A stretch of 64,000 bases of DNA from assembly GCA_020746995.1 (NCBI GenBank), contig JAGPXD010000001.1, positions 7,068,001 through 7,132,000 of the forward strand. The letters run 5' to 3'. Below the pieces are notes generated by a model that ran no database searches, had not been told where the DNA came from, and was given only the letters and a program-made list of their open reading frames with translations. The stretch's first letter is position 1. Each line of letters starts with the position of its first letter. The stretch is from Plectosphaerella cucumerina (Eukaryota; Ascomycota; Sordariomycetes; Glomerellales; Plectosphaerellaceae). A program made the translations under genes and the position numbers. Positions 55,181 through 64,000 of the stretch are shown here, one piece after another.

Positions 55181-56159
55181 TGTGTTGATTGATCTGCTCG
55201 CTTTCGCTTCCGGTTTCCTGGGGTTGATGGGGGGCTGATGCCGAGATGCAGTGACGGGAGTCGGGAGTGTGTGTGGGCGGGAGCGACAGCCACGAGGTGC
55301 TGTGCGCTCAGGCTGGGTGTACGAGTACTGCAGACTGCAGGAGGCGGACTTGGAGCTGAGGGGCTCGGCCGTGTTCAAATGAGAATCTCTCCGTGTTGGA
55401 ATGGGCTGCACGCAGCCCCGAGGAAACGCGAAACGGCTTGCGTCACATTGATTTATTTGTGTGACTGGCCCGACTGGCGAGGCATTCCGTACGGTGGAAG
55501 ATGATCTGACTGGGCTGAATCCCGGTCAGTCAGGGTCTGGGTCTGGGTCTGGGTCTGGGTCTGGGTCTGGGTTGGGTGCGAGTCCAGGTCGGGTCTTGAG
55601 GGCGAGAACTCACCTCAAGTTCGGGGGAACCGACGGGAGAAAATGGTGCCGGAAGCTGCGGAGCAGAACCGTGCGCCCCGTGCGCTCCCTGTGCACTGCT
55701 GCCTGCGGGCCAATCAGGCCATCGTCTGATCCTTCCAGGGCTGAATCCGAAGCGCATCCGTCAGAAAGCCAGGGCACTCTGCCAATTACAGGGCACCGGC
55801 AGATCCCGCGACCCACTGGCACGGCATCCGGATGCCCCAAAACGCCCGGTCGCTGTCCACTGGATGCTCCAGGTCTTTCCTCCAGAGTTCTAGAAGGCAT
55901 CGTCACATCAAGTCGGGCAACTTCATCTGTCCGTGCAACAAAATAAACTGTGGTATTCTTCAAGGCTTGTCTGAAAATCTGCCCTCTTCTTTAAGCATGT
56001 CCTTATCGCCCATCTAGTCTTCCGTGCCGGTGCCGGCGCCTCATCTAACAGTCAACCCACTAGCACCGAGCTAACACTTAAGTGCCTGTAGTGTCCCAAC
56101 CATCACCACGGCCCCGCGTTCCCGGCGCTCCTCCGGGTGGGTCGATGCCCGGCGAGAAA
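55181..56159. other. Gene-free region between regulator 3 and MARVEL-like gene
   Basis: About 1 kb without genes. Contains the GGGTCT hexamer array (55533-55568). It includes the regulator 3 promoter (left) and the 3' sequence of the MARVEL-like gene (right). Confidence 0.55.
55533..55568 (+). repeat. Hexanucleotide microsatellite (GGGTCT)6
   Basis: Six perfect copies followed by GGGTTGGG. Not a telomere-type repeat. Likely variable between isolates. Confidence 0.95.
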
Positions 56160-56804
56160 TCACTTGCGCTGATCGTGATGGTATCCCATGTACACGGCCT
56201 GCGAGCTCTCTGTCGCGCTCTCGAGGCTGGCATGGCGGTCGTGACTGACCGTTCCCTTGGCCTTGTATTCCCTGAACTCCCTGATCGTCACCATGGCGGC
56301 CCATGCGGAGAGGATGCTGTGAACATGTCAGTCAGCTTTGAAGTCACCTGGCGAAGTGATGGAAGAGAGCATACCTCATGAAGACTGCCAGAACGACAAT
56401 GATCCAGCTCAGGATGCAGCTTGTGCCGGAGCAGCGCTGGATGTTGGCCTGGATCATGAGGAAGCACACGGCAGCCCAGAACACGATCTCGAGGGAGTTG
56501 AGGATCGCGTTGGCCTTGTAGCTGTGCCACCTCTTGAACTTTTTGATGTGACCGGTCGCGAGTTGGTAGATGATGATGATCAAGGATTTCGCTCCCTGTT
56601 GAACAATTTGTTAGTCCCTGGTCCAGAATTCATCGGAATATGTCTTGCACTCACCATGCCCAGGGCGATTGTGTTACCCCGGCTGCCAAAGTTGGGAGCT
56701 GGGAATGCCAGCATGCGGACAGCAGCCAGGATCAGGACGACATGGACCACAACGAGCTCCGCAATGTGCACCGCGAGCTTGAAGCGAGGGTTAAAGAAAG
56801 ACAT
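56160..56804 (-). CDS. MARVEL-like four-helix membrane protein
   Basis: Three exons (transcription order): 56804-56655, 56595-56375, 56316-56160; introns of 59 and 58 nt; 175 residues. Four hydrophobic helices: LAVHIAELVVVHVVLILAAV (about 9-28), AKSLIIIIYQLATG, NSLEIVFWAAVCFLMIQANI, and CILSWIIVVLAVFM, with SILSAWAAMVTIREF as a fourth amphipathic end. The start MSFFNPRFKLA and layout match fungal small integral membrane proteins with a MARVEL-like topology; these sit at membranes and septa in some fungi, but function is unknown. The C-terminal 40 residues are hydrophilic (ESATESSQAVYMGYHHDQRK). The model closes exactly and is a good candidate for expression. Confidence 0.83.
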
Positions 56805-57676
56805 GGTGTTGTTGTTTGTAGTGGTGGTGGCGGGACGGTGTAACTGTGAGACTCAAGGAGACGATGAAGACTCAGGAAGTCAAGTAGAGGTAGTAGGAAA
56901 AGGCGAAGACGTCTGGATGATGGAGATATTCCCAACACGATCTCGACGACAACATTCCCCCTTCTTATAAAACTCCCAATCTTCATCCATTGTTCGGCAG
57001 AGCATGCTGAGTAGCGCATGAATCGTGAGGCTCAGTTGCGCAACCATGGGAGATACAAGACCCCTAGTGGCCCCCTCGGTTTCGCAAAGCCCCCCCATTC
57101 GTCCACGTCCCCCCTGAAGAGCCTCTCTTCCCGTCACCCCGGGACGACGGGGCCACCAAACGCACCGCATCTTCTCTCAAGTCTCCCATCAACATCCCTG
57201 GATCTGCGAAAATCGCATTCGGTTCATCTGTAGCGCGCTTCGCCCCCCCGCTGCGGCATTCTACGTCACCTGCGTTTAGACCCTGGCGGGCGAAAGCTGA
57301 TCTGCCTTTGCCTTTGATGACCGAGACCGACGATAGCGCGCCCGTTAAGGGGACCCACGTCAGGGGGATCTCGCCCGGGAGGTGCACAGACTTTGGATTT
57401 CAAAGGCGGGATGTCCACCTGGCTCTCGGTCAACTCGGTTTCTCTATCTTTAACACGTTTTAAGCATTTCACTAAACCCCACAGCAGGGACGTCATCATC
57501 AAAATTCGTTGCATCAAGAACCGGGACAGCCAAGACCGAGTAACAGGTTTGATAAACTAGCTGAGTAACTCGGTACCGGTTGGCTATCTTGCTGCCTCGC
57601 CTATAAGCCATTGGAGCGGAGCGGAGCGGAGCTTGCGGACCAGACTCGATCCCCAGACACATTGCCGACGCCGGCA
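56805..57676. other. Gene-free region between MARVEL-like gene and AA9 LPMO
   Basis: 872 bp containing the MARVEL-like promoter (TTATAAAA-type element on the - strand around 56963-56972) and the 3' end of the LPMO gene. A short GAGCG pentamer run (57614-57633) is near the LPMO stop. No gene is supported. Confidence 0.55.
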
Positions 57677-58469
57677 TCAGTTGGCGGCAGTCCACAGCGC
57701 CGGGCCCGGGTAGGGGTAGCTGGTGTACGAGGTGTACAGGTTGAATATGATTCCGGGCTGCGACCGGGTGTAGAGGCTGGTGCCGGCAACACCGTTGGTC
57801 GGCCTGACCGTGCCGCTGCCCGTGACCCGGAGGTTGAGGCACTGCGGGTAGTTCTGGGCGCCGTTGTCGTTGCCGGCGCCGTGCAGGGCGATGATCTCGT
57901 GGCGGAGGACGTAGTTGCCGGCCGCCAGGTTGCGGGGGATGGTCGTGGTGGTGGTGAAGTTGTTCTGGATGAGGCTGTCGGTGACCCAGGTCTGGCCGGA
58001 GACGATGCTCTTCTGGGCGAACTTGGACCAGCGGAGGTTTGCGGCCGTCTCGCCTGTTAATAGAAGTATTAGCATCTCACCAGCAAAAGAGGAGAAGCAG
58101 TGAAATTAGCCTACCGTTGAAAGGCGCGATGTAGTCAATGATTGGTCCCTTGTGCGAGTCGGGCCAGGTGTTCCAGAAGATCTCAATGGTCGTGCCCGCA
58201 GGGACGGTGATGAAGTTCTTGCCGGCCGTGGCGCTCTTGTGGCAGGCAATGTCCGAGGTGCCGAAGCGGGCCGGCTCCACGAAGCCGAGGTCCTGGTTCA
58301 GCGAGTCCCACCCGGCGGTGACGGGGCCCTGGCCGGCCGGGGAGTAGAACCAGACCGGGTCGGAGCCGGCGGTCCACTGGCCGTTGACCCGCACGCCACG
58401 GACGAAGCCGTGGGCCGATGCCAGCGGAAGGCAGGCAGCGAGGCCGAGGAGAGCTGAGGTCAGCTGCAT
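57677..58469 (-). CDS. AA9 lytic polysaccharide monooxygenase (secreted)
   Basis: Two exons (transcription order): 58469-58115 and 58053-57677; 61-nt intron; 243 residues. Copper enzyme that oxidatively cleaves cellulose. Signal peptide [19 protein letters not shown] (1-19), then the mature N-terminal His20 (HGFVRG), which forms the histidine brace with H106 in [11 protein letters not shown]. The [10 protein letters not shown] block and axial Tyr region (IIFNLYTSY) fit. Cysteine pair C76 and the later NYPQC agree with the family disulfide. No CBM1 domain. A canonical TATA box lies 88 bp upstream (58557-58567). It is a plant-cell-wall-degrading enzyme, consistent with a saprotroph or plant-associated fungus. 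Confidence 0.95.
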
Positions 58470-60464
58470 GATTATCTTTCTGGTGGGGAATCGAGTGCTG
58501 GAGAAGAGGATGCTGGAGAGAGGCTTCCAAGAGGTGAGGTGAGGCCAGTTCCCAGGCCTTTTATACCTTTTAATTCTCGCATTTTCGTGCTTCTAGACTT
58601 CTTGACACGCCATTTTCGGCACTTCTTGTTCCATTGCGCCTTGCCACTTGGTAGATTGAACCCTCAACTCCAGACAGCTTGACTGGAGGGATAACTCCCA
58701 CATCCAACGTCACCTCACTCACGTCCACCATTCAGACTCACTTTATCCCAAATATGAAGGCTTCGTGATAAATACTAGCAAAGACGACTAGTTTCACCCA
58801 CCCCAGCATCAATTATCAAATCCCCTTCAATTGGTTGCCGTCGGGGGCGAGGTTCGGACACCGAGCATCCGTTCGCTCAAAGTGTCCGTGCCCGAGCCAC
58901 TCACGTCCGAGATGGCCCTCGGCGCCTCCATCGCGACTTGTTTCTGTGTAACATCGCATCATCTGGTACTATCGGCGGCCCGGAGCATGTCACGCGGAAT
59001 AAGCGCCAGAGCATTGGCCTGTCCGCGGGTTTTATATTGCCCTGCAGGCTGCTGAGAGCGGGGCCCCGTGATGGGAAGGTGGTACGAACGCGAGTCTGTC
59101 AGCGAGCTCGGCATTTGACATTGCGGGGTGCTTGACATGATTTACGTAGCCGAGGCGGCAGAGACGGGCCGTTGGAATTCATGACTTCGTGGGAAATGGT
59201 AAGGCGGAGGCTGCAGATTGGTTACGAACGTTGATCGACGAGGTCAAAGCACCGATGATCCTCCGCAATAGATTGTGCTTCATGACTAGCACTGATGTTG
59301 ATGCTATGATGCTGCATTTCCTGCATTCATCATTCTGTCTTGTGTAAAAATAGAAGCTGCTAATGAATCCTCACGAGCTTTTTGGAATTCTCACGTCAAG
59401 CTCGAGATCCCTCGGCTCGTCCGAGGTCACCTATCCTCAGAAGAAACCCCATCTCTTTCAAGTCACTCATAAGTAGCGCACTGCTATTTACAGAGAGCAG
59501 TCCCTGATGAACATCTTCTTACCAACATCCAGCTGTGAGATAAGCTGCGAAGTTGTTATCAACGTCAGCCTTTGCTGATCATCTTGAACGTGGAGGCTCA
59601 CTGTGTGTCAGTGTCACCTTAGCCTGGATCAACCATGGGCATGTCCAAGTCTAGCTATGAGGCTTCACAAAAGTTCAAGTCAGGTCGAAAACTGCTTGTT
59701 GCGGAGCCCGAGCGGCGAGCGAAGGAGCGGGGCATGCTGTGTGATGAAAGGTGCATCTCCAATTCTTCACGACAAAAACGACGTCCTTCCGGCTTGCATG
59801 CCGTGATAACCCGATCTTCCCTGGCAGTGCAATAAGCCCCAACGACTCAACTTGCCCGTTCTCTCGCACCGCCACGAATCGTGACTGTGATGTGACGTGA
59901 TCCCAGCTCCTCCAAGCCAAGCCCAACGAAGCTGGCTTCCCGGCTGACATCTAAGCCCGCCAGAACCGCAAAAGCCTGTGCAACGGCGCGAGTGTCAGCT
60001 CGAGCTATTTGACGCCGGAGTCCAGTCCGTCGAGAATGCGATCTCCCATGCGGACTGTTGGGACGGCGACGCCCGACACCCGTCATTCCGATGAGGACGT
60101 GGACCGAGACATTGAGACAATCGAGACCGCCTAGCGTTGACAGTGCGCACTAACAGAAGTGAGGAAGTGTACCATTGTCTTCCCAGCATCATGCAGCGCA
60201 TGAGTAGTACACTTCTGCTCGCAAGTTAGGCCTCATCACCCCAGAGTTAGCCTACCGGACAGTACCTAGCCGGAACTCTATTCACAGCCCGACAGGGCCG
60301 GCACCGATCAAGAAGCCCTCCCATGCTGTCGGTGCCCGTCTCGTCGTCTATTTTTCTCCCCCTCATCAGCCTCATCGCATCGAAGTCGACCCGTCCCGCG
60401 AAAACGACATGCGTCCATCGTGACAGCCACATCCCGCGACAGGCGATGTCGCACGACGAGAGAC
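58470..60464. other. Long gene-free region between LPMO and PTH11-type gene
   Basis: Two kilobases, of which the first about 120 bp are the LPMO promoter. The frames at 58830-59135 and 59600-59950 lack splice logic and known families. No repeats, tRNA or TIR elements are seen. Nothing else is supported. Confidence 0.5.
58557..58567 (-). promoter_or_regulatory. TATA box of the AA9 LPMO gene
   Basis: GGTATAAAAGG on the - strand, 88 bp upstream of ATG 58469. A close match to the consensus, as expected for a strongly inducible secreted-enzyme gene. Confidence 0.6.
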
Positions 60465-61887
60465 ATGAGCAACAGGACGACTCCCCTGTTACCGGAAGTA
60501 CAGCGCTACGGCCTCGACGACTTTGGCAAGTGGGCGGACAGGCGGCAGCAGCTCTTTCTGCTGTGTGCGATTCTTCCGGGCGTGGTGTTGCCGATTGTTG
60601 GGCTGCGCTTGTTCACCAGCATTCACATTGTTGGACGATGGCACGTTGATGATAGTACGTCTTCCGGTGAAGGGTCCAAACCTCGTGGCTAACTTGCTGA
60701 AGCTCTGATTGTCATAGCGACGGTTTGTGGCGCCAGATTCATGAGACATATCGGGCCGACCTGACTGAAACTGCGACAGGTATTCACACTTGCTCAAAGC
60801 ATTCTCGGCGTGTTTGGTAGGATATCCCGCGATGAGCCGAAGTTGAAACTGACTGTTTGGTAGATGCAGAGTATGGCGCAGGCGAGCATATCATTCATGT
60901 CCCGCTCGAGGACCTTGCCATGATCATGAAGGTAATGCCCGAATCCCCGTTCGCGTATTCATCCTGACCGCGATAGATCAGTACACACGGCGGCGTCATC
61001 ACCTACAACCTCGCTACCCTCTTCATCAAAGTCTCGATTCTGTTCTTCTACCTGCGCTTTGCCGTCCAACAGAGCTTTCGCTGGGTAGTCTATGCAGTCA
61101 TCTTCGTCGTCACAGGTTACAGCATCTCGGCAAGCTTTGGGTTCCTATACGGCTGTAACATTCCCGGTAGCCCGGCCTGCCAAAGATTAGCAAAGGTCTT
61201 TCTCGCTTCGGCCATACTCAACGTCGTAACGGACATGGTCATATTGCTCCTTCCCATCTGGCTGATCTGGTCTATGAGGCTGCGGATTCAGTACAAGATT
61301 GCCGTGGCCTTGATCATGATGGGCGGCGGGTTGTGAGTACACCCCAATGGTCTTGAGACTTGGGGAGACTGACGAGCAACAGTGTTGTGGCAGTCAGCAT
61401 CATCCGGCTTGTGGCGACACTGGACATCAGCATGCCGACAGACCCTACGTATTCCTTCGGCTTGATCATCATGCGGTCGTGAGTCCACTGCACAACCCCC
61501 TTGGAACGACCCCAGGCTAAAACATCCAGGGTTGTCGAGGCATGGGTTGGCCTCGTATGCGCATGCCTCCCTTGCCTGAAAGCCTTCTTCAGCCGCTACT
61601 TATCTCACGGCCTGATGCAGAGGTTCTTCGGGCAGAATAACTTTCGGTTTCCGAGCATCGGCCTCATTGCGGTTAACAGTTCTCACTCCCAACGTCAACA
61701 GGGCGGAAGCGGTGCGCCCAGCCCCAGCGACGGCAGCAGCCGACGCATGACGAAGAAGACGAGCTCCACGAATCCGTCGGCCCCGACGCCGCCTCCTCCA
61801 CGACATGGCAGGAACTCATTTGAGGAGTCGGAGAGCCAGAGGGGGTTGGCAGAGACGATACACGAAGAGAACATAGGGCACGCGTGA
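60465..61887 (+). CDS. PTH11-type seven-transmembrane (rhodopsin-like) protein
   Basis: Seven exons: 60465-60654, 60718-60722, 60780-60816, 60864-60931, 60977-61332, 61383-61478, 61530-61887; 369 residues. Fungal PTH11-related receptors are 7-TM plasma-membrane proteins linked to host sensing. Helices: QLFLLCAILPGVVLPIVGLR, VFTLAQSILGVF, GGVITYNLATLFIKVSILFF, YLRF, VVYAVIFVVTGYSISASFGF, AILNVVTDMVILLLPIWLIW, KIAVALIMMGGGFVVAVSII, and AWVGLVCACLPCLK. The tail is Ser/Gly/Pro-rich. A 5-nt exon (CGACG at 60718) is required to connect exon 1 to exon 3 without a stop; without it the frame breaks, so this junction is tentative. No CFEM domain precedes. Ligand unknown. Confidence 0.82.
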
Positions 61888-62373
61888 AGATATCCATGAC
61901 CACTCATGATATTGTATCATGTATCTGGATATTAGACAAAAGCTTGAAAATACGCGACCTTCATTGCACATATTCCATCAATTCTCGGAGTCGGTTGGCC
62001 ATGAAGGACCGCGGAGATCTCTCTCAACTGAACCGCCATTGTCTTGGAGAACCGCCCACACGGTCCAGTGGCGCACACCATCTCCGAGTCGACCCAGCCG
62101 CTTCCCAGCCGTCCCCCGCGGCGGCCCAGCTGTTAACCTAGATCAAGATAGGCAAAGCGCTCCAGATCCCAGTTTCCGTTAGCAATAATTCAGGTCTTTG
62201 GCAAAACTGTACTAGCACTTGGTGTTCTACCTAGCAGTCGTCTGTTCTTCTCACATGGCATGCCTCGGCCTAGCCCTGAACCCCTCACGCCACCAGGACT
62301 GGCCGCCTCTACTTATACCGGTACTCCTCTTCCACACGCGTACAAATGATAGCAACATCACGACAACATTACA
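61888..62373. other. Intergenic promoter region of the sterol-desaturase-like gene
   Basis: 486 bp without gene; short 5' frames lack support. Confidence 0.6.
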
Positions 62374-63123
62374 ATGGAGGGGCTCTGGGCTCAAATCGTT
62401 GTGAAATACGATCCCTGGGTTGTTGACCTAGTAGGGGGTCTTCTAATCCAGATCCTCTTCTGGTGGATTCCATCCGCAGCCTTCGTCTCCCTGGATGTCC
62501 TTTTTCCCAATTTCGCCGAAATACACAAGATCCAGCCGGCACCCAAACAGCCCTCCACCTCGCAAGTTCTTTCCGCAGTCACAGTTGCCCTGAGGAATCA
62601 GGTGCTCGTGACAAGCCTCCAAGCCGGGCTCCTCCTACTCTCGACACTGTCACATCAACCCTCAACATTCGTCATAACGGCAACCTTCCCTCCCATCTGG
62701 GAGTTCCTCCGAGACTTCGCCATATGCGTCGCCGGCCGAGAGATCCTCTTCTACTACGCCCACCGGCTCCTCCATCTCCCAGTCCTGTACGCCCGCATCC
62801 ACAAGGTCCACCACAAGTTCACGGCACCAGTATCCTTCGCCTCTCAGTACGCCCATCCCATCGAGCACCTATTCGCCAATACGCTTCCCATCGCTCTCCC
62901 GCCCGCACTGCTTCGCACCAACATCCTTACCTGGTGGGCATTCCTGGCCTGGCAGCTCATCGAAACGACAACCGTCCACAGCGGGTATGACTTCCTCGGC
63001 GGTGCTGCAAAGCGGCATGATCGCCATCACGAGCGATTTGATGTCCACTTTGGTGGACTTCCGTGGCTTGACAAGCTCCATGGCACCGATGAAGCACCCA
63101 AGCCTCGCTCCAAGAGGGCTTAG
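62374..63123 (+). CDS. Sterol desaturase / fatty acid hydroxylase superfamily protein
   Basis: Single exon; 249 residues. Non-heme di-iron membrane enzymes of the ER (ERG25, ERG3, SUR2 relatives). The conserved histidine boxes are intact: HRLLH (130-134), HKVHH (143-147), HDRHH (215-219), plus H161/H165 in HPIEH. Hydrophobic segments precede and separate them (about 17-42, 80-98, 168-200). The short length and single exon are typical of uncharacterised fungal paralogues; C4-methylsterol oxidase-like activity is possible but not provable here. The C-terminus is basic (PKPRSKRA), without a KKxx retrieval signal of classical form. It faces the small secreted protein gene tail to tail. Confidence 0.9.
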   Translation: MEGLWAQIVVKYDPWVVDLVGGLLIQILFWWIPSAAFVSLDVLFPNFAEIHKIQPAPKQPSTSQVLSAVTVALRNQVLVTSLQAGLLLLSTLSHQPSTFVITATFPPIWEFLRDFAICVAGREILFYYAHRLLHLPVLYARIHKVHHKFTAPVSFASQYAHPIEHLFANTLPIALPPALLRTNILTWWAFLAWQLIETTTVHSGYDFLGGAAKRHDRHHERFDVHFGGLPWLDKLHGTDEAPKPRSKRA

Positions 63124-63288
63124 GAGAGACATTGTGAGGTCACTACGGGAAGGCATGTGGGGAGATTCAATCTATGTTTCTAGCAGAGTACTCTACTGGA
63201 TCCAAAGCTCAGTCAAGTCGCAGTCTAAACCATGACCCTATTCGGTGGCATGTGAGGGCTATGGCTGGGCGTTGGGCGGAGTCGCCTC

Positions 63289-63628
63289 CTAGAACGAGGG
63301 CGGGAAGCACTCAGGGCCGAGGAGGGTGGAGGTGGAAGTGACGGTCTCCACGGCGGGGATCTGGTTGCAAACAGTCAGTTTCTCCCGATGTAGTAGTGAT
63401 GGGAGGATGGCATACAGTGGTGGTGATGGTAGCCTGGGTGGTGATGACGGCCGTCTTGGTGCAGAGACAGATGCCCCCGAAGTGGGGGACGTTGGTCTGC
63501 CTGCATCCGGCGGGAGGTCCGGCGGCCATGCTAGACAAAGTGAGTAAGAGGGTCTTATGATTCGGCCGGGGCTTTTCTTACACGGAGCCGACGAGGAAGG
63601 TGGCGGAGATGAGAGTGGTGAACTGCAT
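63289..63628 (-). CDS. Small secreted cysteine-containing protein (77 residues)
   Basis: Three exons (transcription order): 63628-63582, 63530-63416, 63360-63289; introns of 51 and 55 nt; 77 residues. Signal peptide about 1-18 (MQFTTLISATFLVGSVMA), then AGPPAGCRQTNVPHFGGICLC and a Thr-rich stretch (TTQATITTT), ending LLGPECFPPSF. Four cysteines in the mature part. Size, signal peptide and cysteines fit an effector-like small secreted protein, but no known family is recognised. Splice sites are canonical (GTAAGA, CTAG; GTATGC, CCAG) and keep frame. The gene is too short to show as one reading frame, so it is easily missed. TATA-like GGTATAAGAA lies 113 bp upstream. Confidence 0.78.
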
Positions 63629-63740
63629 CTTGTCTGCTGGTGGTTGGTTTTTGAGCTTGAGTCTTGATGTTGTTGAGTAGTTGAGGTGTCTGTGAGGATC
63701 TGTCTGCTTCTTTTCTTCATCATCGTTGTCAACCAAGGTC

Positions 63741-63750
63741 TTCTTATACC
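63741..63750 (-). promoter_or_regulatory. TATA-like element before the small secreted protein gene
   Basis: GGTATAAGAA on the - strand, 113 bp upstream of ATG 63628. Confidence 0.45.
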
Positions 63751-63845
63751 TTTGCCATTGCTCTCCTGCTTCCTCTCTGCTCAGAGTCCTGGCCATCACC
63801 GCGCTCATCAGTAATGTGTCTGAGGCTCCTCCTGCACCTTTGAGA

Positions 63846-64000
63846 ATGTCTCCGGCTTCACCTGAAGAGTTGAACCCATCGCTGCCGCGCTCAAAGCGCC
63901 AAGAAGTCTTCATGCTCTCTGTTCAGCTCGACTCTAGCAAGCCTCTCCAAGCCACCAAGCGCGCATCGCCTGAGACCCTGGATGCTCGAGGCTCTTTGGG
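63846..64000 (+). CDS. Possible 5' end of a gene running off the window
   Basis: ATG at 63846 opens a frame with no stop before the window end: MSPASPEELNPSLPRSKRQE, then VFMLSVQLDSSKPLQATKRA. No family can be named from 51 residues. Preceding in-frame stop at 63834-63836. It could be coding or a chance frame; listed because the edge cuts it. Confidence 0.3.
   Translation, partial: MSPASPEELNPSLPRSKRQEVFMLSVQLDSSKPLQATKRASPETLDARGSL

Noticed and set aside
55533..55568. Internal telomere repeat
   Set aside because: Unit is GGGTCT, not TTAGGG or its inverse; a simple microsatellite.
1..64000. tRNA or rRNA genes
   Set aside because: I looked by eye for A-box/B-box pairs (GGTTCGANTCC and inverse) and rRNA-like blocks and found no convincing case; a dedicated tRNA search would be decisive.

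Overview
The window is nuclear DNA of a filamentous ascomycete, most likely a Sordariomycete. Genes are compact and GC-rich in exons. They carry short introns (about 47-100 nt) with GTNNGT donors and CTRAC-like branch sites. The gene set (PTH11-type receptor, AA9 LPMO, Zn2Cys6 factors, HET-C2, GH5 exo-glucanase) is typical of that class. The species cannot be told from the sequence. I rebuilt exon-intron structures by hand; nearly every model closes in frame and gives a family-typical length.

Left part (1-20 kb), mainly housekeeping: the 3' part of the DBP7 helicase gene, a small membrane protein, a conserved acidic protein, cytosolic TrpRS (10 exons), a plant-type phospholipase D, a CmcJ/AsaB-like oxidoreductase, HET-C2 glycolipid transfer protein (with an apparent 1-nt deletion at its 5' end), a secreted cell-surface protein, phosphomannose isomerase and a bilirubin-oxidase-type multicopper oxidase. 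A gene-poor, degenerate stretch follows (19.6-22.5 kb).

Middle part (22.5-45.5 kb) looks like a catabolic or accessory gene cluster: a Zn2Cys6 regulator, an FAD monooxygenase, a divergent copy of ribosomal protein uS11 (RPS14), an MhpD/HpaH-type hydratase, a flavin amine oxidase ending in a peroxisomal SHL tripeptide, an SSADH-like aldehyde dehydrogenase, an Fe/2OG dioxygenase-like protein, a second Zn2Cys6 regulator, a GPR1/FUN34 acetate/ammonium transporter, an amino-acid permease and a zinc-type (MDR) reductase. A plausible reading is uptake of an amino acid or amine, oxidative deamination in peroxisomes, aldehyde oxidation, and export of ammonium or acetate, with FAD, 2OG and hydratase steps acting on the carbon skeleton. 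No ring-cleaving dioxygenase and no PKS/NRPS is present.

Right part (46-64 kb): a bZIP-like factor, an enoyl-CoA hydratase-family protein with a signal peptide, a SnoaL-like protein, membrane-anchored exo-1,3-beta-glucanase, a third Zn2Cys6 factor, a MARVEL-like membrane protein, an AA9 LPMO, a PTH11-type 7-TM protein, a sterol-desaturase-superfamily protein, a 77-residue secreted Cys-containing protein and the possible start of one more gene.

The most unusual features are: (1) a family of short terminal-inverted-repeat elements with internal 17-bp arrays and near-perfect 9-bp target duplications, present three times and each time between two convergent gene ends; (2) the divergent uS11 copy sharing a promoter region with an FAD monooxygenase; (3) the homopolymer frameshift in HET-C2; (4) a secretory-type enoyl-CoA hydratase homologue.
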